Shown here: one piece after another, positions 32,358 through 44,878 of the stretch
Layout: each line of letters starts with the position of its first letter
Numbering within the stretch: the first letter of the stretch is position 1
Source of the DNA: Imbricaverruca yamaguchii
Taxonomy: Eukaryota; Arthropoda; Thecostraca; Neoverrucidae
Assembly (NCBI GenBank): GCA_034440575.1
Contig: JAOTOL010001656.1
Span: 1,839,501-1,903,500 of the forward strand
Direction of reading: 5' to 3'
DNA: 64,000 nt
The notes under the pieces: model-generated
Told to the model about the DNA's origin: nothing
What the model saw: the letters and a program-made list of their open reading frames with translations, nothing else
The model's database searches: none
Program-made: the position numbers and the translations under genes

Positions 32358-34546
32358 ATGAAGACCCGCGCCTCCACCAAAGGGCTTTTGGTTCCTTCTG
32401 AACTAAAAACAAACCGACTGCCCACGATAATTGACGTTTTGAATTACTTGAGTAAAGTGAATAGAGACTCATGCGTTGCGAACAAAAGGTTGAAAGAGAG
32501 GCTAGCACCCCATATAAAGTTTGTCACGGAAAGTGTGATGAAAATGTGGTGCTGCGAAGGAATACCAATTGTTGGGAGGGCCCGAGTCGAACATATGGTT
32601 CGAGAATGCCGCGATCGCTACTTGCGATACATGAAAACAGCTGGAAAGAAGTCGGCATCACCAGGTGTACGTCCGTCCGGTGATGAGTGGTTAGGAACAT
32701 TGTTTGATATAGCCCGCTGCAAATGTGCTGATATCGATAGCTGCAAATATGCGATGGCCGACAAAGTGCCACGAATGGAGTTTCCCTTTGTCCAAGACCA
32801 GCGAGGACCTCGCCAAATGCAAATCGTCATCCCCGGATATCAGTGAAACCACTCGTCGACGCGCCATGGACAAAAGGAGGCGTCCGACCGCCGAGAGAGT
32901 CACATCACCACAACCGGGACCTTCTGGAATGGCCCAGCTAGATTCTAATTCATACCAAGATTCCGCCACAGATTCATCATCGCTCACATCCGTAGTCAAT
33001 GAGTCAGAGTATATGGTGAACAGTAACACAGACGAACTGCTAAATACGGCTCTAGCAGCAGATCGGTACGGAGTGTCTAATCGTGCGTGTGCTGCGATCA
33101 TAAACGGTTTCCAAGTGGACATTGGTCGGATCACTTCTGACGATATGGACTGCATAGTGGATAGCAAAAAAGTATGGCGAGCAAGGGATCGGATTAGAAG
33201 AGAGGTGTATCTGAGGTGCCCAGAGCCATGAGGATCATGCAGGTCGTGTATCTGGTCTCTACTTCGACGGTAGAAAAGACGACACGCTTATGACAGCCGG
33301 TTCAAAGAAGACGGAAGAGCACATTGTGGTTGTATCCGAGTCAGACAGTGCATATTTAGGACATTTTACCCCACAGACTGGAAAAGCGGAGGACATTTTT
33401 CAGGACCTGAACGCCGTGGCATATGAGTTTGGTGCGGATGTTTCTGTGCTTGGCTGTGACGGCACGAGAGTTAATACTGGCCAAAAAGGTGGTGTTATCC
33501 GTTTGTTTGAGCTCGGACAAAAACGCCCCGTCCACTGGTTTGTGTGCCAACTTCATGCAAATGAACTTAATCTTCGTGCAGTATTTAGCCAGTTAGATGG
33601 AGTCACAACAGGACCTAAGTCGTTTAGTGGGCTGATTGGCCGGGCTGCTGCAGGCGCAGTAGAAACCTTGCCAGTGGTCGATTTTGAGCCAATCGATGGC
33701 GGAAATGTTTCAGAAATGACACAGGAGATTCTCAGTGACCTAAGTTCAGATCAGGCTATTCTGTACAGTCTGGCGCGTAGTGTCCAGACGGGCTGTGTCT
33801 CAGATAGAACTGCGAAAATGAAGATCGGTCCACTAAACCACTCCAGGTGGCTGACTCTGGCGGCGCGAATTCTCCGGCTCTACATATCAACCGAACAGCC
33901 ATCAGACAGTCTGAGAATGCTAGCGGAGTTCATCGTGTGCCACTATACTCCCATGTGGTTTTGCATCAAGAAGAACTGGAAATGTTCTGACGGTTCTGGC
34001 AATGCGCTGCACAGCGTGCAACTTCTCAAAAGTTTGCGACCTGAGATAGCGGCCATGGTGCAGCCGGTAATACAGCGCAACAGCTACTGGTGTCAACCTG
34101 AGGCAGTACTGCTAGCAATGGCAGAGGGCCAAGATCAAACCACACGGGAAAGGGCGGTCACTCAAATCCAGCGGTGTCGCAGAACTCAAGTCGATAGTGA
34201 TACTGACGAAGTGCGGAAGTTCAAGCTTCCAAAAGTGAATATGGGGCCAAACAGCATCATGGAGCTGATTGATTGGTGTAATGAGGCGATAACCGAGCCG
34301 CCCTTGACGCAACAACTGTCCGATGATGACTTACTAGATATCATCGCGAGTCCTCTCGAAGTACCGCCATACCCCGTGCAGTCAGACGGTGGAACGGATG
34401 GTGAAAGTGGTGACCGAGGCGTCTTTGAAGGTAATTGGTGAAGAGGCCCGCCACGGGTACATTGTGGCGAAGTTGAAACACAGGTCAGCAATGCCAGTGC
34501 TCAGCAGCAAAAAGGATTTCATGTCGGGTTTTCTGTCGAGCATGTA
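32358..34546 (+). pseudogene. hAT-like transposase remnant, frameshifted
   Basis: Three consecutive frames (32358-32846, about 32790-33231, about 33230-34441) and a fourth tail to 34546 appear to form one protein of about 700 aa. Its layout fits RNase H-fold hAT-type transposases: YFDGRKDD (first Asp, 33260s), LGCDGTRVNTG (second Asp at 33458), a C-x2-H signature in FVCQLHANELNL (33545-33556) and NHSRWLTLAARILRLY (about 33836), which corresponds to the hAT RW block. Much of the text resembles a widespread uncharacterised arthropod/cnidarian protein family (PVIQRN, KVNMGPNS, NEAITEPPLT). A host-domesticated gene is unlikely given the breaks. Confidence 0.6.
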
Positions 34547-35400
34547 GACAAGTAGTACAGTTATAAAATGATAGTCCGTACAAAAAATGTGGCCGCTCGT
34601 ACAAAAGGTGACGTCGCTGTATGCCCGTCTCCTTCGGTTGTAGTGGAACGGAGCATGATGTCGATTTCGCCTGGTCTATTTGTCATAACAAGAAGACCTC
34701 AAGTGTCTCAGAATGATTTAATTGGTCTTCGACGTAAACAGACATGGAATTTTGAAGATGTTCAAGCTTTCAAAAGTGAAAATATTAGCATTACACGCCG
34801 ATAGATCTACTGATTGAAAATGGAACGAACAAGCGACGTAAAGTGAACCTTTCTTTCATGCGTCAGATATCCAGGCAACGTATTAAGCGACTGGTGCTTA
34901 TCAAAAGCATTTTACCCCACTAAACACTTTCATTGAGTTTTATTAATGAGCTTCATCACCAGAATCCATTCATTAGTCATCCACAGCACACACTGCCGCC
35001 TTTTTCGCCACAGCGCCGCGGCGGCGCTCCGACGGTGGCCGGACGTGTGGTGTTAGATGCCAATCGCAACGGAGCGCCATCACTGGAGACTTCAACGCCG
35101 GACGCCCGGCAAATTTTTTTCTTTATCGGCCTGTCGCATATTTTGTTTATTGTTTGATTTCGATTTGGTTTCGACCACAGGTTTTTTTTAGGTGATCTGC
35201 ACGATAATTTCACTAAGCAACGTGCAATTTCTAAAAAAAGGTCCTTCGTGACACACCCTAATACCCAGGCTCAGCGTGATTTTCAGGGTCCCCTGCCGGA
35301 TTTTTTTTTTGTCGCCGATGCCGTAAATTTGAAATACCCAGGCACTACTTTTACTATCTCTTAGGGGTTTCTTGCAAATTATAGGCCTCATCTCGCGTCA
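34547..35400. other. Intergenic, nothing recognised
   Basis: No supported feature. A GC-rich patch at 35005-35110 (CGCCGCGGCGGCG) stands out from AT-rich flanks. Confidence 0.4.
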
Positions 35401-38060
35401 TAAGTATCTCGTCCCATTTCCTGGAGCCGCTTTACCGGTTTTCCACGTCTTATGTCCCACCCCCTTCCCCATTCAATGTCCTCCTCTCTCGTCTTGAAGG
35501 GCCTTCTCTTACATCTTGGGGCCCTTTACCATGGCATGGGGCTTCCTCTCGTGTTCCAGGGGCATTATCTGCCAAATTAGGGGCCTCCTGCCACGCCTCG
35601 TGGGTCTCCTCCTTTATCCTGGCAAAGCCTTACCAGTCTTGATGGAATCTTCAATTTTGGAAACCTCACACCCCTTCATACCTGTTACCACTCCCATCTT
35701 TAGAGCCTCCTCACATTTTCTTGGAAATCTTTCTGGTCTTCGGGGCCTCATTCAGTCCTGTAGACCTACTCCATTCTGGGGGACTCCTCTCGAGTCCGGC
35801 AGTGCCCTCATTTCTCTTCTACAGTCCTTTTTCAAATTAGGGGCCTCCTCTCACGTCTTGGGGACCTCTTGCTTTGCGTTTTGATTCAAACTTCGCCCAT
35901 CTTAAGGGTGGTGTCCTATCTCCTGGTGGACTCCTCTTCTCTCCCAGGTTCCTCCTCTACCAAACTATACACAACCTTTCTTATCCCAGTGGCCTTGTTA
36001 TTTCCCGGGAACCTTTTTGGACATCTGCGAGCCTTCTTTGCCGCCTGGGAGCTATCTCTCTTATCCAATGGCCTTTCTGTCCAATTTTAGGGCCTCCTCG
36101 TTCATCATGGGGTCTTCTTTTCAACCTTGTGTCGTACTCTTCCGAATTAGGTGCCTCCTGCCATGTCTCTGGATCATCCTTTTCTATTTTGGTGGAACCT
36201 TACTCGTTTTGGTGCCTATTGTTGCGTCTCCGAAACCTCATCTCATATCCACTGGAATTATTTTCCGTCTTAGGGCCTACTCTCACTTTCTGGGGCCTCC
36301 CTTCCCCTATTGGGGCCTCCTTGGCAATTCTGGGGACCTCCGTGCCAATTTTTGGCCCTCTCTTGATTTCTGGGGCTTCCTACCCTCTCCTAGGTGACTC
36401 ATTTTTAAAATTATGGGACTCCTTTCACATCTTGGAGGTATCCTCATCTGTGTTTGGAGCCTCATTATACTTTTAGGAGGTTGCTTTTGCGTCCTAGTCT
36501 TAAATCTTCTCTTCTAGGGTACATGTCTTCTAAGATGTGAGCCTCATCTGGCTGGTCTCAGTGGCCTTATCTCCTTCCTAGGGGGACCTTGTTACCCATC
36601 TTCAGGCCCCTCTTGCGTCCGGATAAATATTTCTTATCATTATTTTCTATTGTAGGGTCCTTCTCTTCCATCTTGGGTGCCTCGTTTTCCAAATTACGAA
36701 TATCTTGCCACCCATCAGAAACCTGGTGTAACCCTGGGTGGTTTCTTTCCCGTCTCGGGGGCATCATTTTCGTCCTGGATGTCTCTTTTTCGTCCTGGGG
36801 GGCCTCCTTTTGATCCTGGTGGCCTCCTCACAATCCCTGTTCTATGTCTCTTATAGGAACCTGATTATATTTCCTAGATGCGTCGTTGTCAGTCTTGGAT
36901 CCACCTTGACAGCATCATCTTCTGTCCCGTCGGTCTCCTTGCTCACCTTGTTGTCCTGCGCATTTCCGGACAGTGGTCTCCTCAAATTACAGGTGGCGCC
37001 CCCCACCCACAAGTCTCAAGGCAAGGGGTGGAGACGATTGGCCCCGCTGCTCTCACACCCGTAGCGATGTCCCTGCTCCGAAACCTCATCTCATATCCAC
37101 TGGCTTTCTTTTCCGGCTTAGGACCTCCTCTCATTTTACTGGGCCTCCCTTCCCGTATTGAGACTCCTTTGCAATGTTGGGTGCCTCCGTGCCAATTTTT
37201 GGCACTCTCTTGATTTCTGGGACCTCCTACCATCCCCTAGGTGACATCTTTTTCAAATTATGGACACCCTCCTGGAGGCCCCTAATTTATAGAATCTCTT
37301 TTTCGTCTTAGTGGCCTCCTTTTCGTCCCAGGGCCTTCTTTTCGTCCCAGGGGTCTCCTTTTCGTCCTGGAGGGCCCCCTTTTCGTCCTGCGGACCTCCC
37401 TTTTGTCCTGGGGGCCTCCTTTTCGTCATTGGGTCTACTTTTCGTCCTGGAGGGCCTCCTTTTCGTCCTGGTGGTCTCCTCTTTATCCTGGGGGGCCTCC
37501 TTTCCGTTCTGGGGGCCTCCTTTTCGTCCTGCGGATCTACTTCTCGTCCTGGAGGGCCTCCTTTTCATCACGGGGGCCTCCTTTTCGTCCTGGTGCCCTC
37601 CTCTTCGTCCTGGGGCCTCCTTTTCGTCCTGGGGGCCTCCTGTTCGCCCTGGGGGCATCTTTTTCGTCCTGGAGGGCCTCCTTTTCGTACTGGAGGGCCT
37701 CATTTTCGTCCTGAGGGCCTCCTTTTCATCCTGATGACCTCCTTTTCGTCCTGGGGGCCTCCTTGTCGTCCTGGAGGGCCTCCTTTTCGTCCTGGGGGCC
37801 TCCTTTTCGTCCTGGGGGCCTCCGTGTCAATATTTGGCACTCTTGATTTCTGGGGCCTCCTACCCTCTCCTTGGTGACTTCTTTTTCAAATTATGTGCCT
37901 CCTCCTGGAGGCCCCTAATTTGCAGAATCTCTTTTTCGTTTTGGGGCCTCCTTTTCGTCCTGGGGCTTTCTTTTCGTCCTGGGGATTTCCTTTTCGTCCT
38001 GGGGGGCCTCCTCAAATTTCGGGGGGGGGGGGGCGCCTCCAGTCTCGCGGCAGGGGGGGG
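35401..38060. repeat. C/T-rich degenerate array of about 21-bp phrases with higher-order copies
   Basis: A loose unit GGCCTCCTTTTCGTCCTGGG is repeated, best conserved at 37310-37830. Higher-order duplication is visible. A block of about 220 bp (CCGAAACCTCATCTCATATC through TGATTTCTGGG and CTAGGTGAC) occurs at 36225-36400 and 37075-37255, with a shorter version at 37825-37950. Open frames on both strands are repeat translations rich in Ser/Phe/Gly/Pro. The style resembles the foldback arms at 25.5-27.5 kb. Confidence 0.75.
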
Positions 38061-38109
38061 GGGGCAATCGCCCCCGCTGCCCTCCCCCGGTGGCAACGCC
38101 CCTGGGTGT

Positions 38110-38330
38110 AGGCACTTGTTTTTAATGTCTTACATTAAGCCAATGGTGTAGGCTGGTGTAGGCACTTAGGACTGTACCTTTATGTTTTGTTTTGGGGTTC
38201 ATAATTGAATAGCTATATTCAGGATGGGGAGAATAATGCCTATGCTATAAACTGCTATTGTATGCCACATCACATTATAGGTGATGCGTGCCGGACAATA
38301 AAGGTCATTTGCGCCGCCTTTAAAGGAACA
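38110..38330. mobile_element. Palindromic MITE family, partial arm
   Basis: GGACTGTACCTTTATG, TAGCTATATTCAGGATGGGG, AGAATAATGCC and CACATTATAGGTGAT match in order with 58730-58860 and 46575-46690. Confidence 0.6.
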
Positions 38331-38749
38331 CATTACCTGTCTATCTATCAAAGCGAGTGTCGCAATCAAGGTGCAGTCAAGTGGACATTTACGTTTAGGG
38401 AATTTTACGTCATACGTTGAGTGAAATTTTTGGGTGCTGAGTTGGGGACGTCAGAATGATGTCTGATCTTAATTTTACTTTGCTCCCCCACAAAATAATT
38501 TGTAGTTTGGGTTGGGGTGTGCTATGCTTAACGCGATGCTGCAAGTGTTTCAGTGAGGTGTTTCATAAAGACATAAAGACATAAAGACATAAAAGATTAG
38601 TGCAACTAAGAGCCACAAGGGCCCTTCTTGGTTGCACTCTGTACACTGAACCAGTTGCCCACCAAATCTGTCAATCAGCCCTCCCTGTAATACTGAAAAG
38701 CAAGCCCTCTATTCTTATAATGATTGTCTATGCAGTTTTTAAAGATGTT

Positions 38750-40575
38750 CAATGTGCTGCTACTGACGATGTTTTCTGGCAGCTGGTTCCAGTGTTACAC
38801 TACCCTGTTGGTGAAGAAAGTTTGCCTTAACCTTGTTCTGGTGTGGTTAACTTTAATTTTGAATTTATGACCTGTAATTGCATCATTTCTGTTAAAGTCA
38901 AACATTTCCCCAAGGTATCCCCTCTCCAGACCATTTACAAATTTAAAGACCTCGATGAGATCTCCTCTCAGCCTTCTATATCTAAGTGAAAACATATTCA
39001 ATTTCTTCAATCTTTCCTCATATGCCAGGTTGCTTATGCCATTAACCATTTTTGTAGCCCTCTTTTGTACTCTCTCTAAAAGCCAACAATCTTTTTCATA
39101 GCTAGGAGACCAAGCTTGGATGCAGTATTCCAAATGTGGCCTGACGTATGCACAGTAAAGCTTCCTGATCACTTCCTCACTTCTGTATGATACATTCCTA
39201 TTTATTGCCCCGAGCATTCTCAGTGCCTTCTTCCTGGCTTCCTTGGTCTGTTCTGATGCCCCCAGTTTTGTGTTTAGAATAACACCTAAATCCTTCTCCT
39301 GTTGAGTCACTGATAGCACTTGGCCACCCATCAAGTATGGAGCCTTCATATGCTGCTTACCTACATGCATGATTTTGCACTTATCAAAGTTAAATTCATT
39401 TTCCATTCTTCGGACCACTTGACAAGTTCGTCTAAGTATTTTTGCAGCGAGATATGCTCATCCTGACCTGTTATTGCCCTAAAGACCTTCAAATCATCCG
39501 CAAATGTCAAAACTTTACTGCTTAGGCCACTTTCAATGTTATTTACAAATATAATGAACAGTAATGGCCCTAGTACTGACCCCTGGGGGACTCCACCAAT
39601 AACATTTTGCCATGATGACTTTGTACCATTTAGCATCACTCTTTGCTGTCTATCTGAAAGCCACAACTCTATCCATTTTAAGATGCTACCTGCAATACCA
39701 TGGGACTGAAGCTGTATCATTAACCGTTTATGGGGTACCTTGTCAAAGGCCTTACTAAAGTCAAGATATGCTACATCAACCTGATTTCCCTGATCAAATT
39801 GTTCTGTGGCGAAGTTAAAAAAGTCCAAGAGGTTTGTGAGACACGATCGTCCTTTTCTAAACCCATGTTGAGTATCTTGAATAAATCTGCTACCTTCCAG
39901 ATAACTAACTATTCTATCCTTAATAATTGATTCGAGTACCTTGCAGACTAGGGATGTGAGACTTATTGGCCTATAGTTTTCAACTTTCCCTCTTTCTCCT
40001 TTCTTGAAAATAGGAACTACATTTGCCCTTTTCCAATCGGTTGGAATTTCATTATGTGAAACTGATCTACAAAATATTATACTAAGTGGAAATGCCAGTT
40101 CCTTTTCAGTTTCCCGCAACACCCTAGCATAAATTTAATCAGGTCCTGCTGCCTTATTTGGCTTTATTTTCCTGATATGATTGTAAACAACATCACTATC
40201 AATGAAGTCAACATCATTTGTCAGATCCCATGTCACTGAACTATGGTGTACGGTCGGCAGATTGGTCATATCTTCCAATGTAAACACTGATTTGAACTGC
40301 TTGCTCAGCTCCTCAACCATCTCACTATCCTCACCCAATGTAGTCCCTTACTTCCAGTGGCCCAATTGTGCTAGAAACATTACTCAGCTTGTAGAAACTA
40401 AAGAACTTTTTACTGTCCCCATTACAGTTTCTAGCTAAATCCAGTTCTTTTGCTCGCTTTGCTGCTCTGGTTTTTTGCTTCACAGTGTCTCTAGCTTTTC
40501 GATACGCCTTTAGATTAACGACATTTGAGGCTTCTTTAAAAACTCTAAATGCAGTTTTCTTTTTCAGGCCATCCC
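38750..40575 (-). pseudogene. CR1 ORF2 remnant lacking the endonuclease
   Basis: Contains the RT core in broken frames: PNKAAGPD, VPIFKKG, YLDFSKAFDKVPH, GGVPQGSVLGP (SGVPQG in LINE B) and FADD, then the thumb and C-terminus. Breaks include a stop after PNKAAGPD (near 40137) and frame changes near 39410, 40345 and 38800. Nearly identical to LINE B at protein level, so the insertion is comparatively young. Confidence 0.85.
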
Positions 40576-40584
40576 TCTGATAGA

Positions 40585-41446
40585 CATCTCACGATGCATA
40601 AAACCTGCTCCACTCGTCCACAAATGTAAAACCTAGCTCATGGCAGAGCTTTCCTACCCTGGCGTTAGCTGCCAGTGCCCTAGAGCTCCACTCAGGGGAG
40701 GCTCTAGCCCTACGCAAAATTGCTGTTACAATAACTCTATTGGTACCCTTCAGGGTGGCCAGAAGGGCCCTGTACTCCCTCAGAAGCTCCTCACTCCTAG
40801 TATGACCTATGTTATTTACCCCTACATGCACTATCACTGTGTTAAACTGGTGATCACTGGTGACCTGTGCCACCGCAGGTACCAGGTCCTTCACCTTGGC
40901 ACCAGGCCTGGTGATGCACCTACTGTCCCTCCTACCTTTACAAAATACCCGCTCTAAATGTCGCACACGAGAGTCTCCTATGACCAGCACTGCCTCCTTA
41001 ATACTGCCATCCTGGGGGCAGTCATCCAATGCCTGGAACATATTTGTTGTTTCTATGCCTGCCCGCTGGGCCGGTCGGCTAGACTTCCTCCCGCTCCTAC
41101 CACCTGCCACCTGCCACTCACTGGCCCTTTCCTTAGGTTCGCGTCTCCAAATCCTCCACCCGCTGACCTAATGCCACTTCCCCTCCTGTGACCTACCAGA
41201 ACTACCCCTCCTCTGTTCACTATTAACACTCCCCTCTTGAGAGATCCCAGCCACCTCCACAGTAGGGGAAGCCTCAGCTACCTGGTGGCCTGCGACCACC
41301 TGGGCATATGATGTCCCTGCTACGGAGTGACCCCTTGTTGCTTTATCTTGCCTACCCTGTGCAACAAGGGCAGCCTTGAGCTTGGAAAGCTCTGCCTTAA
41401 GGGTCCTAATCTCTTCTTCTAGTGCCTGCATCCTGGTCGAAACCAT
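40585..41446 (-). pseudogene. CR1 ORF1 remnant with nonsense codons
   Basis: Starts at the same Met as LINE B ORF1 (41446). A GAG to TAG change interrupts it after EGKWH (41168), and a TGA replaces Trp near 40588. The SGNH blocks LVIGDSRVRHL and VHVGVNNIGH remain. The C-terminal catalytic block and the frameshift site are lost in the internal deletion. Confidence 0.85.
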
Positions 41447-41789
41447 CCTAAACGCTGCAGGTTATGCCTAGATTTAGATTCAAATTGACTCGCCAAACAA
41501 CCGACAAAGAAGCCAACTATCATTCACTATAAATCGCTACCTCCTATACTGTCAGTTAATTATCTGAGTACCTCAAGAAAAGCATAAACTATTAAACAAT
41601 TGTTTGTTTTTTGTTTTGTTTTTGTTTTGTTTAAATTAAATAAATATACAAGATGTCTAATCTAATTGTCTTCCACACAAGTAGACAACTATATGAATAT
41701 CCCTTTTGATATCACTTATGGCTAGACAGAAAAATGAACAGTCACAGCACTTATGAATACCCCCAACTTACTACTAATTGTTTCGTGTT

Positions 41790-43330
41790 GGTCCTCCTCT
41801 AATTGAGGCTGTGTTAGTTTTGTGCAACCGGTTTTAAGTCTAATGAGGATGACCTCTTTTGACGGTGAGACTGATTTGATGTGCTCCATGTGCCTAGCGT
41901 TGGTTTGATTGGGTGGGCGTGGTAGGAATTGTGTTGCGTTGAGTTGTGTTGTGACCATGTGTCCTGTTGATGTTGGCGAATGCGGTTTTGTAGGAGTGCT
42001 TTACAATCATGTACCGAATATTCCACGCCAGGGTAGGTGTTTGATGTTAAGGCTTGCTTTGCGAGTCGGTCTGCTTCTTCGTTACCCGGGATGTTGGCGT
42101 GGCCCGGAATCCAGGGGAAGGAAACGTTCATGTTTACGTTATGAGCCACGATTTGTTGGATTCGATCAATGAAGTGATGAGGACAGTCGTGGGTGTTGCT
42201 AATTGACTGTAGGACAGATTTGGAGTCTGAGCAAATCACTGCGTTTCTGAATTTTCGCTTCATGAGAATGGAGGTAGCGGCCAGAATGGCCATTGCTTCA
42301 GCGGAGTAGATGGGGAAGTTATCCGGTAGACGCTTGGGAAGTCTGAGACCTGGTCCAGTGATGCCGATGCCTACCTTAGCCTCGTGTTTCGACCGATCCG
42401 TGAATACGAGTTATTTGTGATGGTTTTCATCGGCGAACTTGTGGAACAGGCAAAGTATCTCCGCCGATGTGATAGTGGATTTCTTCTCCGAGAACAAGCG
42501 CTCGACCTTTGGTTGACTGAAAGTCCAGAATGGCATAGCGGGCGGTCGAGCTGCAGTGGGTGACATTATGAGGCTAAGATCTGAGAGAGCCGTGGCAATT
42601 TGAAATGTCTATATGTTGGAAGTTTGCGCGCAAATCGGTTCTTGTCGTATCTGTCAGGCATGAAGCAGCGCTGTGCCGGATGATTGTTAATGGATTTTAT
42701 TTTGATGTGGTAGCGGTACATCTATTGTGTTGCGGTACATCTCCTGTGGTGGAGCGAGGGCGTGTTCAAGTCTACTAGAAGACTGGCTTTCGCTACTAGA
42801 AGACTGGTGTGGTGCCAAGGGCATCTGTGGCTGCTCTGATGCAGCTGTTTTGGACGACTCCTAATTTTTGGCGACTTTCTGAAATTGTGGCAAAAATGAT
42901 GCTATTGTATTCTAGGATGGGTCGTATGCTTGATGTATACAGTTGCAGTTGTGTTTTCCTGTCTCCTCCCCAATCTGTGCCTGCAAGTGCACGTATTACG
43001 TTGACGCGCTTTGCGCATCGCTTCGTGATGGCGGTGATGTGGGTGTTGAAACTGAGTTTTCCGTATAAGTGCACTCCTAAGAACAAAGAATTTCACATGC
43101 TCGATGGCTTTGCCATCGATTTTAAGTAAAGTTTTCGGTGTGGGACGGAGACGACTGCATGTGACGGTGGCCGACTTTTCTGCGGACATGGGGAAGCCCC
43201 AAGTTTTGGACCACTTTGTAATGTGGTCTAGTCCTGCTTGACTGCTTTTTCAGTTTAAGCTAGCATTGTGATGTTGTCAAAATTGCTATGTCGTCCACGA
43301 AAGATGAGTATTGAAGTGAAGTGTTGAGTG
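41790..43330 (-). pseudogene. RNase H-bearing LINE fragment (I/Jockey-like)
   Basis: On the minus strand the order is RT palm end FVDDIAIL (catalytic FVDD, near 43300), a frame-shifted connection, FLGVHLYGKLSFNTHI and SIRPILEYNSIIFATIS, then RNase H. The RNase H has VFTDRSK (first Asp; family TDGS), IYSAEAMAI (Glu), ICSDSKSVLQSI (Asp) and WIPGHANIPGNEEADRLAK. RNase H downstream of RT is typical of I-group LINEs. It is 5'-truncated at about 43330, and the CR1 copy lies against its 3' side. Confidence 0.75.
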
Positions 43331-43364
43331 AAATATTTATGAACCAATATTTAACTAAAAATTG

Positions 43365-43600
43365 TCATGATGACCATTCGCGAGGAAATCAGGATTACAT
43401 GTAGGATTTCAGAATCCAGATTTAGTTGGCAATACTATATTTGCTGACAGTTGCGGCGCATATGCGACATTTTCCTTCAATACCTAAAAACGTATGGCAC
43501 TGACCACATCCGTGTGGGCTGCGTCGTACGAGTGTGGGGTAAATAAGTTTATCGTGAATTATGATTGGAAAATTCCATGGAAACATAAAATTAACTTTCG
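43365..43600. repeat. Dispersed repeat, copy 2
   Basis: Second copy of the repeat at 16400-16645, sharing ATGACCATTCGCG, GGAAATCAGGATTACA, TTTGCTGACAGTTGC and GGGCTGCGTCGT in order. It ends near TTCCATGGAAAC, a palindrome. Confidence 0.6.
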
Positions 43601-44190
43601 TCGTTTAGTAAAACATTTCCGTAGGGCATATGTTCAATTCATTAAGGTGTTCGGGAAACTAGTCACCTAGTCTTCGTAATCATTCACAACCACATTTTCG
43701 CGTTCGGAGTATGGCACTACGAAATAGTTAACTGTTTTAAAGTTGCTCTTTGTGTGTGGTTAGGTAATTTTAATAAAAAGGAACTGTATGAATATGGATT
43801 GTTTGCTCATTTCTGTGCTCAGTAAACACTTTACAATTTCTGGTCTGGCCATGGAGAAGCAGCAGTAGAACTGTTTATTGCATGATGTCTTAAGTGTTCA
43901 GCAGCCCCATTCCCCTACTTCCAGATACACATGAAGATCAACAAGCTGATCTAGCCGACAAAGTAGTAGTTTCCCTACCACAAACAAACTCATGGCCTAT
44001 GCATGCTTGTTGCACTCCAAACATGCGGTGGCTTGTATGGTTCTGGAACAACAAATTGGTATGCTAAAAGTGAAATGTTTGTTAATAGGGAAGAAGTGTT
44101 CTGCCAATGTTTATGGCCTTGGTCTCCTGCTGTGGGCAAAATGGGCTTCAACAGAATTCCCTGGTTATTAAACAACACTTCTTCTAATAC
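43601..44190. other. Intergenic, nothing recognised
   Basis: No supported gene or repeat. Confidence 0.4.
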
Positions 44191-44203
44191 CAGGCAAAAT
44201 TAA

Positions 44204-44359
44204 TGGGATGAGTAGTCTAGGGGTAAGTTGTTCATCTCACAGTCAAAAGGCTGTGCGTTCGGGTCTCACCTTCCGGTACTCTTCGCCCACAACCAATCAG
44301 CGTGAGATTGGTGACACTATATGACTTAACGGTTGCTGTGTTGTAAAACCAACAATCAT
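44204..44359 (+). mobile_element. tRNA-derived SINE, family 2, with target duplication
   Basis: 156 bp flanked by CAGGCAAAATTAA (44191-44203 and 44360-44372), a 13-bp target-site duplication. The head has an A-box-like TAGTCTAGGGGTAAG and a B-box-like CGTTCGGGTCTC, followed by a conserved body (CCAATCAGCGTGAGA, ATGACTTAACGG). Related copies are at 49382 and 50977. Confidence 0.85.
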
Positions 44360-44372
44360 CAGGCAAAATTAA

Positions 44373-44878
44373 CTTTTTTGAAGCTGTTGACTGCAGCCTA
44401 CCATAAGATCTCTCCAAACTTTCTTATCACAAAATTATTTTTAACCTTTATTCTGTGTAAACCTGGTCACCCTACACCAAAAACCTTAAAAAAATGATGT
44501 TGGTGCTGATGATGGAAAGCAGGAAAAGGATGCACAGTGAATGCTATCATGTGCTTCCAACTTCTGGGAAATCAAGATTTCCCCAGGAAATCTTCCTTCT
44601 AAATCTAAATCTAAATTTGGAAATCCAATCTAGTTAGCTGATGATGGCACTTCCATGACTTCAGAAATCGATTGGTAAGGAAATATGGATTTGCCAGTGT
44701 CATAGAAATGGAGCCATTGTGATCATTTAGTTAGTCCTGCAAATCTGGTACTGAAGACAAATGAAGTTGAGTTGGTGAAGTGTTAATAATAGTGTGGTCA
44801 TGCCATAAAATATTTATTCCAGCCATAAGAAAATGTTTAATACAACAAAGAATGGCTCATAGGTGCTCCTGGGTTTTA
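44373..44878. other. Intergenic, nothing recognised
   Basis: No supported feature; a TCTAAATCTAAATCTAAAT mini-repeat lies near 44600. Confidence 0.4.

Larger units (their letters stand above)
38564..41780 (-). mobile_element. Internally deleted CR1 LINE (LINE B family), minus strand
   Basis: Reads on the minus strand from one 5'-UTR monomer (about 41450-41780) through ORF1 and ORF2 to a CATAAAGA tail (38564-38594). The monomer stops inside the preceding unit at 41780. About 1.2 kb is deleted at about 40575: the end of ORF1 joins directly to ORF2 after the endonuclease domain. The copy cannot retrotranspose on its own. Confidence 0.87.

Noticed and set aside
35516..37877. Several frames of 100-200 aa on both strands
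   Set aside because: They are translations of the C/T-rich phrase array; the peptides repeat (SSWGPPFRPGG-like) and both strands are open.
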